A DNA stretch of 64,000 nt, from positions 1,553,940-1,617,939 of the forward strand of contig KE332515.1 of NCBI GenBank assembly GCA_000413015.1. Reading direction: 5' to 3'. How positions within the stretch are numbered: the first letter of the stretch is position 1; the number at the start of each line of letters is the position of its first letter. Below are positions 54,710-62,909 of this stretch, in pieces. The translations under genes and the position numbers were made by a program. The notes under the pieces were generated by a model that did not search any database, had not been told where the DNA came from, and was given only the letters and a program-made list of their open reading frames with translations. Source of the DNA: Treponema socranskii subsp. paredis ATCC 35535. Lineage in GTDB: Bacteria; Spirochaetota; Spirochaetia; Treponematales; Treponemataceae.

Positions 54710-55680
54710 TTTGCAGCCTCCGTATCGCTGACCGTTTCGGGAACCGCTTGTGCGGCCTTCGAGGGATCGTCGTAGGTTTCGCTCTTAAGCAGAACCGCGT
54801 TTTCGTCTTCGATGCCTTTGATATTACTGCCCGTAAGGGGAGCTTCTTTATCGGCCTGTACCGCATATTCCGAAGTTGCGGCAACTTTCGCTTTCGCCTC
54901 TTCGATGGCTTTCTGTGCAGCCGCGCGCTTTTCGGAAATATCGGTATAGAGTTTTTCAAAGGTTTTGCGTGCATCGCCGTAGTGTTTCAACGCATTTTCG
55001 GCATCCTGCTGCGCATAGCTCGTGTCTCCGCTGCGGAAATCCGCAACGCCGCCGTCGTACGCTTTCTTTTGCGCGACCGCCGCATAAACGCTGTCCGCAT
55101 TGCGCTTTGCATTGAATGCCGCCGTACGCTCTTCGCGCGCGCGCATTCTAAATGCATTCTGCAATGCCGTACCGAGCGACGCATAAGCCGTGTGCGCATA
55201 CTCATAAAGCTTTGCACCTGCCGCCGCTTTATCCGCCGAAAGATTTTCGGCTTCTTTCAAGGCATTCGCACCCTTGTTGTAATTCGTCTTATCGTAAGAT
55301 TGAAAGCCGAGTTCGTCGATACGCTTTTTAAGTGCGGCTGCTTTCGTGTACTCTTCAAGCGCACGATACCGTGCCGTCACGTCGGCAAGTTCAACCGTCA
55401 GGTTTTCGCCGGCCCTGCTCCGCTTCATAAGTTCGTTGTAGCGTGCATCCGTATCGTTAAATTGATCGGGCGCCGCTTTATCGGCTCCCGCTTTAACGGC
55501 GGCACGGCGCGCGTTTTCTGCCGCATCGAGAGCGGCTGTATTATCCGCCGCGACAGGCACGTTCGTTACCGGCTGTTCCGCAATCGGCACGCTCGGCACT
55601 TTGTCCTGCTTTGTTGATTTACACGATACGAAACCGAGTACCAACGCAGTACCGAAAAAAATTATATAATGTTTTTTCAC
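54706..55680 (-). CDS. Ala/Lys-rich helical lipoprotein
   Basis: 324 residues, GTG start with SD GGAGG. Lipobox FVSC (17-20) gives a lipid anchor. The mature protein is helical and coiled-coil, rich in Ala, Lys, Glu (KAGADKAAPDQFNDTDARYN, TADYAVQADKEAPL-type stretches), reminiscent of treponemal TmpB-type membrane antigens, but homology was not tested. Forms an operon with the LysM protein. Confidence 0.75.
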   Translation of the reverse strand: MKKHYIIFFGTALVLGFVSCKSTKQDKVPSVPIAEQPVTNVPVAADNTAALDAAENARRAAVKAGADKAAPDQFNDTDARYNELMKRSRAGENLTVELADVTARYRALEEYTKAAALKKRIDELGFQSYDKTNYNKGANALKEAENLSADKAAAGAKLYEYAHTAYASLGTALQNAFRMRAREERTAAFNAKRNADSVYAAVAQKKAYDGGVADFRSGDTSYAQQDAENALKHYGDARKTFEKLYTDISEKRAAAQKAIEEAKAKVAATSEYAVQADKEAPLTGSNIKGIEDENAVLLKSETYDDPSKAAQAVPETVSDTEAAK

Positions 55681-55806
55681 GTTCTGCCTCCATAATGTTC
55701 ATTGCTAAATTGCCCGCATTAGGACAATACACCGAAATTATTCTATCGTATTTTCAGTACTTCCGCAATGCGCTATGTCAAGGCATTTTATCGGGCATTT
55801 TTCCGT

Positions 55807-57387
55807 TTACTCAAAGAGCTCAGTCTCCTCGAGCCAGCGTGCGACTTTTTCCGCATCTGCATCGAGCCGCCTGTCGTCAACGAGCGGAGCGGAGACGGCG
55901 CGAACTTCGGCATGCACTCGCTGCGTAAATTCGCTGAACTCCGAAGCTCCGATTAAATCGGCGGCCTGGCATACTGCGAGTATGTGTACGGCGTATTGCA
56001 GATAGATGAGATCGATTTGGTCACGCAGTTTTCGTGCCGAAATCGTACCCATGGAAACTTTATCCTGATTGAGCGCTTCCGTCGGACTCGACTGAATACT
56101 CATCGCCGTACAGCAATGCTGCACTTCCGCACGGATCGCCGACATCGTGATCTGCGCCGCTTTAAAGCCGAATCGCAGTCCCGCGCGTTCATCGGTATCG
56201 TCGGTAAACGGGATCAGGTTTTCCGTGAGATTGTTGAATTTTCCGTCGATGATGATCTCCGCCTGTTTGTCCGCCAAATCACTGATGTTTGCAAGCGCAA
56301 TGCGCAGGTAATCGCAGGCGGCGCAAATATGTCCGCCGTAAAAATTGCCTGTATTATAAAGTTCTTCCGTATCGACGTTGACGAGGGGATTGTCGTTCGC
56401 GGAGTTGATCTCTTCTTCGATCCACTGCCCGGCAATCCGAAGCGTGTCGCGCAGGACACCGTTTATCTGCGGAGCGCAGCGAATGGAATAGCGGTCCTGA
56501 ATTTTGACAAAGCGCTTTTCAAACTGCGCATCGCCGATGGAGCCGATACGTTCGAGCAGGTCTTCGTATCGATACACGCGTTTCGAGTTTTTTACGATAT
56601 CGTAAATATAGCCGGCGCTTTCGATCTGTCCCGCGTGATTTTTCATCTCCGCGACTTTTTTGCGGAAGGGCACTTCGTTGCCGCGCACGATCTCCGCAGT
56701 TGCAGCGGTAACGAAATCGCAGATGTTCGCAAGCCTCCGCGCGCGCTTCCACGAAAGGGAGGCGACGGCCGTCATCACCGACGTACCGTTCATGATCGCA
56801 AGTCCTTCTTTCGCCGCGAGCGGGAGAGGGGCGATTCCTTCGGCTTTGAGCGCATCGATAGCCGGAACAATTTTTCCTTTGTAATACGCTTCGCGCTCTC
56901 CCATAACGACGGCAGCCACATAGGACAGCGGCGTCAAATCGCCCGATGCGCCGACCGATCCCAGTTCGGGGATCACGGGAACGATATCTTTGTCAAGCAG
57001 GGTTTTGAGCATTTCTGCGAGGGCGGGCCTGATCGCCGAATGCCCGCCTTTTACGTCGGAATTCAATCGGCACAGTACGACGGCGCGTCCTTCTTCATGC
57101 GAAAACTTTTTACCGAGTCCGATGCCGTGAAAGCGCACAATGGACTTTTGCAGCTCTTCCGCACGGGAAGGATTGATTTGATTTCCGCACGAATCGCCGA
57201 AACCCGTCGTCACTCCGTATGTCGGAAAACCTTTTGCGATATAATCTTCAAGAAATTTGCGAGATCGGCGGAGCGTTTCGAAAAACGCGGCATCCTCCGG
57301 AAACGAAACCGCGCTTTTATCGTATGCGACGGCACATACGTCGTCGATTGTAAGATGCTCACCGTCGATCGTTATCGTTTTCATCAT
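55807..57387 (-). CDS. MIO-type aromatic amino-acid ammonia-lyase (HutH/TAL family)
   Basis: 526 residues. MIO triad Ala147-Ser148-Gly149 in ELGSVGASGDLTPLSYVA; YGVTTGFGDSCGNQIN; IQDRYSIRCAPQINGV; and NSANDNPLVN. Histidine lyases have Ser-His at the selectivity position and QEDHVSMG late in the chain; here these are Phe86-His87 (VRFHGIGLG) and NQDKVSMGTISA (440-451). The latter is closer, from memory, to Flavobacterium tyrosine ammonia-lyase (NQDIVSMGTNSA). It could thus make a cinnamate-type acid from Tyr/Phe rather than urocanate. Lies 2.8 kb from a polyene-type cluster that would need an aryl starter. SD AAGGG. Confidence 0.85.
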   Translation of the reverse strand: MMKTITIDGEHLTIDDVCAVAYDKSAVSFPEDAAFFETLRRSRKFLEDYIAKGFPTYGVTTGFGDSCGNQINPSRAEELQKSIVRFHGIGLGKKFSHEEGRAVVLCRLNSDVKGGHSAIRPALAEMLKTLLDKDIVPVIPELGSVGASGDLTPLSYVAAVVMGEREAYYKGKIVPAIDALKAEGIAPLPLAAKEGLAIMNGTSVMTAVASLSWKRARRLANICDFVTAATAEIVRGNEVPFRKKVAEMKNHAGQIESAGYIYDIVKNSKRVYRYEDLLERIGSIGDAQFEKRFVKIQDRYSIRCAPQINGVLRDTLRIAGQWIEEEINSANDNPLVNVDTEELYNTGNFYGGHICAACDYLRIALANISDLADKQAEIIIDGKFNNLTENLIPFTDDTDERAGLRFGFKAAQITMSAIRAEVQHCCTAMSIQSSPTEALNQDKVSMGTISARKLRDQIDLIYLQYAVHILAVCQAADLIGASEFSEFTQRVHAEVRAVSAPLVDDRRLDADAEKVARWLEETELFE

Positions 57388-57399
57388 TGTATTCCCTTG

Positions 57400-57466
57400 T
57401 TCGAATTACTGTATACCATATCGCGTTAATACACAAGTTGACGAATGCGGAATATACTTTTATTTA
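57400..57466. repeat. Direct repeat flanking the MATE gene, copy 1
   Basis: A 42-bp exact repeat core (57411-57452, beginning GTATACCATATCGCG and ending GACGAATGCGGAA) is found again at 59086-59127, in the same orientation; weaker similarity extends to both sides. This copy lies just upstream of the ammonia-lyase start and includes its likely promoter (TATACA/TTGTGT on the minus strand). Confidence 0.85.
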
Positions 57467-57545
57467 AAGATTAAAACGAAACGTTGAAATAACGCATCCG
57501 TTTAATTTCGAGTTTTCTAAAGGATACAGAGGCCGCCTAGCGATT

Positions 57546-58925
57546 TTACTTTTTATCGGAAGTCAAGTTTACAAGCCAACGTTCTTTTTTGAGCCAAAAA
57601 TGCGCGATGACGGCTTTGACCACATCGGAAGTTTTTACGATCGCATACATCACAACGGGACCGAGTGCGGTAAATCGTACCAAAAGAAAGATTCCGCCTA
57701 CAAAAAGAATATTGGCAACGGTATCGCAGATAACACCCATCGTCGTATCGCCTCCGGTGCGTGAAATCGCATACTGTGCGTTTAAATATGCCCAAAGCGG
57801 AAGGTATGCAGCGGCAGTGATGATAAGACCGCGTGCAATAGCTTGAGAATCGCCGCTTAAATTTTTAAACACGAAGGGGATTAAACATACCGTACAAAAT
57901 CCGGCTGCCATAAATATAAAGCCGAACAGCACGGAGCCCGACAGTATCCAATTTTTATATTTTTTCGCTTCTTGAAGTTTGCCCGCCCCCAGTTCCTGTC
58001 CCAATATAACCGACGAAGCCGTTACGATCCCTGAAAAACAGATAAAAAAGAGATTAGCAATCGCAAAACCCGCCGACATACCCGAGACGACTTCCGCTCC
58101 TCCGCGCGTATTGTACAAAGCGGTTGAAACGGTTTCCGCCAAAGCCCATGTCAGCTCCGAATATAAAATCATAGTCGATTTCTTGATAATCGTCCCGAAC
58201 AGCCGCACTTTTATATTGAAAAGCTTGAATAAATTGAAAAGAAACGGCGGCTTTTTTACGGCAACATACGCAATAAACAATATCAGCTCCGCCGCGCGCG
58301 CAATGACAGTTGCGATTCCGGCTCCTTCAACTTCAAGACGCGGACAACCGAGATTTCCGAAAATAAAAACCCAATTAAAGAATGTATTTACAAGCGTTGC
58401 AATAACGGAGATAACCAACGGAGGGCGGACGATTTCGATTTCGCGCAAAGAAGAAGCAAGCGATTGTGAAAACACCATCAGTATCCCTGAAAGTGCAACC
58501 GCGCGCGAGTAGCGTACGGCCTGATCGATAATCGGCTCCGCATCGGTGTTTACCGTCAGCATAAGGCGGAACAAACCTCGCGGCGCAATCAAACCGATAA
58601 TCGTAAATGCAAGTCCCGCCGTACCGGTGAGCAAAAGTTTAAAGCGCAGGCTCTGCTGCATGCCTTCACTGTCTTTCGCTCCTCTGAATTGCGACATAAA
58701 AATACCGCCTGCAGAACAAAGGGTATTTACAAGGATGATAAAGACAAAGATGATCATCCCCGCGGTATTTACGCCGGCCATTTTTATATCGCCGAGTCCG
58801 GCAACCATAAAATTGTCGATCAGCGAAACAAAGCTTTGTACCAAAAGCTGCGCCATTACCGGCAATGCGATCGAAAGCGCGCGAGTGTAAAAATGCCTCG
58901 TGCCGAAACAGGTATGTTTTGACAT
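57546..58925 (-). CDS. MATE-family multidrug efflux protein
   Basis: 459 residues with about 12 hydrophobic helices and the two-half MatE layout: ALSIALPVMAQLLVQSFVSL and LIDNFMVAGLGD in the first half, STMILYSELTWALAE and SSVILGQELGAGKLQEAKKY in the second. ATG 58925 with SD GGGAA. MATE proteins export drugs or secondary metabolites using Na+ or H+. The gene is bracketed by two copies of a 42-bp direct repeat, and sits between the ammonia-lyase and ferritin. Confidence 0.92.
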   Translation of the reverse strand: MSKHTCFGTRHFYTRALSIALPVMAQLLVQSFVSLIDNFMVAGLGDIKMAGVNTAGMIIFVFIILVNTLCSAGGIFMSQFRGAKDSEGMQQSLRFKLLLTGTAGLAFTIIGLIAPRGLFRLMLTVNTDAEPIIDQAVRYSRAVALSGILMVFSQSLASSLREIEIVRPPLVISVIATLVNTFFNWVFIFGNLGCPRLEVEGAGIATVIARAAELILFIAYVAVKKPPFLFNLFKLFNIKVRLFGTIIKKSTMILYSELTWALAETVSTALYNTRGGAEVVSGMSAGFAIANLFFICFSGIVTASSVILGQELGAGKLQEAKKYKNWILSGSVLFGFIFMAAGFCTVCLIPFVFKNLSGDSQAIARGLIITAAAYLPLWAYLNAQYAISRTGGDTTMGVICDTVANILFVGGIFLLVRFTALGPVVMYAIVKTSDVVKAVIAHFWLKKERWLVNLTSDKK

Positions 58926-59075
58926 ATAATTCCCATGAGAAAACATTCGGCGTATTATAATGATTTTGACCGATTGCGTTAAGTGTCCGGCGAATATCGG
59001 ATTTTATTAAGAGATAAGCCGCGTCTATCGGAAATTACTCACTTACATCGATATTGTCCGGGTGCGCGCGCAAAA

Positions 59076-59144
59076 TTCGAATCACGTATACCATATCGCG
59101 TTAATACACAAGTTGACGAATGCGGAAATTATACTTATTTTTAT
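59076..59144. repeat. Direct repeat flanking the MATE gene, copy 2
   Basis: Second copy (42-bp identical core 59086-59127) in the 305-bp gap between MATE and ferritin. The 42-bp sequence includes TTGACG, which with TATTTT 17 bp on could drive the ferritin gene. The remainder of the gap shows only a palindrome (59191-59211). Confidence 0.85.
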
Positions 59145-59190
59145 TACGGAACGCTGTAAAGCTGCGTTCGAACAGTCATATATTAAAATT

Positions 59191-59211
59191 TTCCGTAAAT
59201 TTTTTACGGAA
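59191..59211 (+). promoter_or_regulatory. Palindrome upstream of the ferritin gene
   Basis: TTCCGTAAA (59191-59199) / TTTACGGAA (59203-59211), a perfect 9-bp inverted repeat with a three-base centre, about 20 bp before the ferritin ATG. It looks like an operator or a 5'-UTR stem; an iron or oxidative-stress regulator would be natural for ferritin, but the sequence does not match the Fur or PerR box consensus I know. Confidence 0.5.
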
Positions 59212-59230
59212 GTTTTCAAAGGAGAATGCT

Positions 59231-59743
59231 ATGCTCGATAAAAACGTGCAAAAACTGCTGAACGATCAAATCAACAAGGAATTGTTTTCCGCGTATCTGT
59301 ATTTGGATATTTCAAATTATTTTTACGATAAAGGTTTGGAAGGCTTCGGCAACTGGTATAAAATCCAAGCGAAGGAAGAACAGGATCACGCGGATTTGAT
59401 ACTGCAGTATCTGCAAAATAACGGTGAGCGCATAACGCTCGAAGCGATCGAAAAACCGAATCACAGCTACGAACAGCTGAAAGACGCTCTGACCGTATCG
59501 CTCAAGCACGAACAATACGTCACGAGTTTGATCCACGCGGTTTACGATGCGGCGCAGGCGGTAAAAGATTACCGGACGATGCAGTTTTTGGATTGGTTCG
59601 TAAAAGAACAGGGCGAAGAAGAAAAGAACGCCGACGATATGATTAAAAAATACGATCTGTTCGGAAGCGATGCGAAAGCCCTGTATATGCTCGACAACGA
59701 ATTGAAAGCGCGCACTTATGCGCCGCCGTCGCTCACGTTGTAA
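59231..59743 (+). CDS. ftn: Ferritin
   Basis: 170 residues, SD GGAGAATGCT before the ATG. The ferroxidase residues are in place: Glu17 in NKELFSAYLYLDIS, Glu50 and His53 in AKEEQDHADLILQY, later Glu/Gln in WFVKEQGEEEKNADDM. It stores iron as ferric mineral inside a 24-mer and protects against iron-driven oxidative damage. Longer in-frame starts upstream lack SDs and overlap repeat copy 2. Confidence 0.93.
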   Translation: MLDKNVQKLLNDQINKELFSAYLYLDISNYFYDKGLEGFGNWYKIQAKEEQDHADLILQYLQNNGERITLEAIEKPNHSYEQLKDALTVSLKHEQYVTSLIHAVYDAAQAVKDYRTMQFLDWFVKEQGEEEKNADDMIKKYDLFGSDAKALYMLDNELKARTYAPPSLTL

Positions 59744-59784
59744 AAAATTATTAATCTGCAAAAGGGAAGCATCAACGACCCCTA

Positions 59785-59826
59785 CACAAGCGCCGGGGTA
59801 TTAAACCCTCCGCACGAATAAGGGCG
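59785..59826. repeat. Dispersed repeat, distant copy of the fabG-fabF gap element
   Basis: AAGCGCCGGGGTATTAAACC continuing CTCCGCACGAATAAG matches the 7.6-kb element (AAGCGTCGGGGTATTAAACC...) apart from one base. It lies just after the ferritin gene; the hairpin half is not preserved. Confidence 0.65.
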
Positions 59827-59882
59827 CGGGGGAAAAGAAACCGCCGGTGTCGTTTCCCCGCAAAACCCCTTGTCTTTTATTG

Positions 59883-60025
59883 TTCCTTAAAACTGCACAA
59901 CGAGTAAATCTTCAGATTTAGGAGTTGTGCAATTGGTGCGCGCGAGCGCACACGTATATCAGCGAGTTTTCGAAAGGAAACTCGAAGTTAAACGAGACGC
60001 GCTATTTCAGCGTCTCGTTTGAACC
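59883..60025. repeat. Four-hairpin repeat, copy C
   Basis: TTCCTTAAAA, hairpin 1 TGCACAAC/GTTGTGCA (inner TAAATC/GATTTA), hairpin 2 GTGCGCGCGAGCGCAC, hairpin 3 GAGTTTTCGAAAGGAAACTC, hairpin 4 AAACGAGACGC/GCGTCTCGTTT with loop GCTATTTCA. Directly followed by copy D. Confidence 0.75.
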
Positions 60026-60175
60026 TTCCTTAAAATTCAACAGTCGAACAAAATATCAATTTTGGAGACTGTTGAATTGGTGCGCGCGAGCGCACGGTTA
60101 ATAAGCGATGTTTCGGCTTCGCCCGAAACTCGAAATTAAATTGAACGACGCTATTTCAGACGTTCAATTTAAACC
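60026..60175. repeat. Four-hairpin repeat, copy D
   Basis: Hairpin 1 TTCAACAGTC/GACTGTTGAA (inner CAAAAT/ATTTTG), hairpin 2 GTGCGCGCGAGCGCAC, hairpin 3 GTTTCGGCTTCGCCCGAAAC, hairpin 4 AAATTGAACG/CGTTCAATTT around the loop ACGCTATTTCAGA. Its last hairpin overlaps the 3' end of the ketosynthase gene. Confidence 0.75.
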
Positions 60176-61432
60176 TTCGATTTTTTTAAACACAAGCGAT
60201 GTGTTGACGCCGCCGAACGCAAAATTGTTCGACATAACGTAGTCGCACGATATTTCACGCCCCGCACCCTTGATGTAGTCGAGCGGCGCACATTCGGGAT
60301 CGTCGTTTGTAAGATTGCAGTTCGGATGGAACCAGCCTTCGTTCATCATATTGATCGTAAGCCATGCTTCCACACAGCCGCACGCGCCGAGCGTATGACC
60401 GATAAAGCTCTTCGTCGAAGAGATCGGTACTGCACGCTTGAACACCGAATACACAGCCTGCGATTCCGATATGTCGCCGTGCGCGGTGGCAGTGCCGTGC
60501 GCATTGATATAAGCGATTTTGCTTCCGTCGATACCCGCGTCTTCAAGCGCCATCGAAAGCGCAAGCGCCTGCGTCGCAGCGTTCGGGCTCGTGATATGAG
60601 TACCGTCCGCGTTCGTCGCAAAACCCGCAACTTCAGCATACATTTTCGCACCGCGCTTTACGGCATGTTCCATATCTTCCAAAATCAGCGTACCCGCTCC
60701 TTCGCCGATAACAAGGCCGTCTCTGTCTTTGTCGAAAGGTTTCGGCGTCGCTTCGGGCGTTTTGTTAAGGATGCTCGTAGCGCCGAGCGTATCGAAAATC
60801 GCCGCGTCGGGAGGCGAAAGCTCTTCCGCACCGCCTGCGATCATGATCTCCGCTTTGCCGTCTTCGATCGCTTCGTACGCATAGCCGATCGCCTGACTTC
60901 CCGACGTACACGCGGTATCGGTTACGATGATGCGTCCGCGGATTTGATAATAGACGCTCAAATTGCACGCGTTCGTCTGCGGCATCGATTTGATATAGGT
61001 TTGCGAATCGAGCTTCGACGTGTCGCCGGTTTTCATCATTTCGGCGATATCCATAATTGCGTCCATGCTCCCCATGCACGTACCGTATGCGATGCCGGTG
61101 CGGCCGCTTTTCAATTCGTCGATGACGTCTCCGTCATCTTTTAACAATCCCGCCATCTTGAGCGCGTCTTCGGTCGACACGAGAGAAAGCAGCGCAACGC
61201 GTCCCATACCGCGGATCTTTTTCCTCGGGTACGACGGAATCTCCTCTTCGTACGGACACGCAAGGCGCGTGTTCATCTTTTCGTAGCGTTCCCAATCGCT
61301 CATATATTTGATACAGTTTTTGCCGGACTGCAGTTTTGCAAAAGCCGTCTGCCAGTCGCGGCCGAGAGCGGTCAACATACCGCCGCCGGTTACGACGACC
61401 CGCCGCTTTCCGTTCGGTTTTGTATACGTCAT
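60164..61432 (-). CDS. Beta-ketoacyl-ACP synthase of an aryl-polyene-type cluster (ApeR-like)
   Basis: 422 residues. The full condensing triad is present: Cys175 in TDTACTSGSQA, His312 in NAHGTATAHGD, His346 in STKSFIGHTLGACG, with Lys341. It differs from the housekeeping FabF in the same window and matches ApeR-type ketosynthases as I know them: MNTRLACPYEEE and RKKIRGMGRVALLSL near residues 53-86, GYAYEAIEDGKAEIMIAGGAEEL, and the ending MNEGWFHPNCNLTNDDPECA. Such enzymes extend the aryl polyene chain with malonyl-ACP units. SD GGAGAC. Last gene of the cluster on this strand. Confidence 0.85.
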   Translation of the reverse strand: MTYTKPNGKRRVVVTGGGMLTALGRDWQTAFAKLQSGKNCIKYMSDWERYEKMNTRLACPYEEEIPSYPRKKIRGMGRVALLSLVSTEDALKMAGLLKDDGDVIDELKSGRTGIAYGTCMGSMDAIMDIAEMMKTGDTSKLDSQTYIKSMPQTNACNLSVYYQIRGRIIVTDTACTSGSQAIGYAYEAIEDGKAEIMIAGGAEELSPPDAAIFDTLGATSILNKTPEATPKPFDKDRDGLVIGEGAGTLILEDMEHAVKRGAKMYAEVAGFATNADGTHITSPNAATQALALSMALEDAGIDGSKIAYINAHGTATAHGDISESQAVYSVFKRAVPISSTKSFIGHTLGACGCVEAWLTINMMNEGWFHPNCNLTNDDPECAPLDYIKGAGREISCDYVMSNNFAFGGVNTSLVFKKIEGLN

Positions 61433-61493
61433 ATTGTCTCCTACGCAATATCACGCCGCGTTTCCCCACGGCACAATATTATTAATTAATAAT

Positions 61494-62234
61494 TCAGTGG
61501 ATGCCGCCGTCGACGGCGATCACTTGCCTCGTAATATACGATGCGCTTTCCGACAGCAAAAACACCGCGAGAGACGCGACTTCTTCGGGCTTTCCCGCCC
61601 TAGCCATCGGAATGGTCTGCATGATGATCTTTTTCGCTTCTTCGTTGATTGCGGCCGTCATATCCGTTTCGATAACGCCGGGAGCGATCGTATTTACGGT
61701 AATGTGACGGCTCGCAAGTTCGACCGCAAGCGCTTTTGCCGCTCCGATGATCCCCGCTTTCGACGCGCTGTAATTCGTCTGTCCTCGGTTTCCCATGATG
61801 CCGCTCACCGACGACACGGCGATGATGCGCCCCTTCTTTTTGCGCGCCATCGGCATGACAAGGGGCTGGATCACATTGAAAAAGCTGTCGAGATTCGTAC
61901 GGATCACCGCGTCCCAATCTTCTCCGGTCAATCCGACGAAAGTATTGTCCCGCGTGATGCCCGCATTGCTCACCACGCCCCACAGCGCTCCGTGTTTTTC
62001 AGTGAGCGCGTCGAGCTTTGCCTTACAGTCGGCCCTGTCGGCGACATTGAATTGTACGAGCTCTCCTTTTCCTCCGGAAGCCCCAATCAGCGAAAGCGTT
62101 TCTTCCGCTTTTTCTTTTCCGTGATTGTAGTGGCAAATCACGTAGTAGCCGGCTTTTGCCGCTTCAACTGCAATCGCGCGGCCGATTCCGCCCGACGCTC
62201 CGGTAACGATTATTTTTTTTGCTTCATCCGCCAT
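61494..62234 (-). CDS. 3-oxoacyl-ACP reductase of the polyene-type cluster (ApeQ-like)
   Basis: 246 residues. SDR motifs TGASGGIG (11-18), SNAG (89-92), Ser142, Tyr155 and Lys159 (YSASK); ends VFLLSESASYITRQVIAVDGG. A second FabG-like gene in addition to the fab-operon fabG, positioned between dehydratase and ketosynthase as in ape clusters. SD AGGAG before the ATG. It reduces the beta-keto group after each condensation; the keto group is then dehydrated so that the chain stays a conjugated polyene. Confidence 0.85.
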   Translation of the reverse strand: MADEAKKIIVTGASGGIGRAIAVEAAKAGYYVICHYNHGKEKAEETLSLIGASGGKGELVQFNVADRADCKAKLDALTEKHGALWGVVSNAGITRDNTFVGLTGEDWDAVIRTNLDSFFNVIQPLVMPMARKKKGRIIAVSSVSGIMGNRGQTNYSASKAGIIGAAKALAVELASRHITVNTIAPGVIETDMTAAINEEAKKIIMQTIPMARAGKPEEVASLAVFLLSESASYITRQVIAVDGGIH

Positions 62235-62287
62235 AAAAACTCCTGATTCGATTCTTACCGCACCGCTTGCGGCAAATCGTTTATCGG

Positions 62288-62791
62288 TTATTCGTCTTTA
62301 AACAAATTCATAATATCTTCCGTTTCCATGACGGTGATCGTCGATGAAACGGCAGGCTCCCTGTCCGACGCAGATGCAAAAAGTTCGCAGTTGTAACTGT
62401 ACGTCATTTCGGAACGGTAATCTTCTTTTATCTTCATCACGATCGTCGTGCCGCTTTTCAGATACGGGACGGCCGCTTTGAATTTGCTGACGCTTAAAAT
62501 AAAACCGGGACGAGGATAGCGGGCGAGCGCTTTATTCGTAATGCCCGTCAGCGCCGAAATGCCCTGCGCCATAAATTCGAAGCCCGCCCACGTCGGCACG
62601 CCGTCGGATGCGGCTTCGTAAAAAATGCACTCCGGCGTAATATCGTATTCGCTCGTAACCGTATGCGCTTCCGTATCGTGCTGCGTTACGCGGCTGAGTA
62701 AAAACATCTTTCCCTTGTGCGGCAAAAGATCGATCAGCACATCGCGCTCGATGCGCTGCGGTAAATTTTCACATATCGTTTCGCTTTCCAT
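62288..62791 (-). CDS. 3-hydroxyacyl-ACP dehydratase of the polyene-type cluster (ApeP-like)
   Basis: 167 residues. It starts with the ApeP/FabZ signature IDLLPHKGKMFLLSRVT, but the FabZ HFP motif is replaced by FYEAASDGVPTWAGFEFMAQ, the pattern of ApeP-type hot-dog dehydratases. The start MESETICENLPQ at 62791 has SD AGGAG; a longer in-frame start lacks one. It would remove water after each reduction step so that the polyene double bonds accumulate. Its presence next to two ketosynthases argues against a simple fatty-acid gene set. Confidence 0.82.
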   Translation of the reverse strand: MESETICENLPQRIERDVLIDLLPHKGKMFLLSRVTQHDTEAHTVTSEYDITPECIFYEAASDGVPTWAGFEFMAQGISALTGITNKALARYPRPGFILSVSKFKAAVPYLKSGTTIVMKIKEDYRSEMTYSYNCELFASASDREPAVSSTITVMETEDIMNLFKDE

Positions 62792-62909
62792 AGTTCTCCT
62801 TGATTTTTTTTCCGTGCACACTGCACGTAAATGCTCCGTATGCGTTTCCTCTGCAAATGCACCTTTCGAAGACGCAAGTCTTATGCAAGCGCAACGGCAT
62901 TAAACACAA

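Noticed and set aside
60035-60078. Integron attC site: hairpin 1 of copy D starts ATTCAAC and ends GTTGAAT, fitting RYYYAAC/GTTRRRY.
   Set aside because: The other three copies of the repeat do not fit the core-site consensus, no integrase or cassette array is present, and the hairpin is one of four in a longer repeat.
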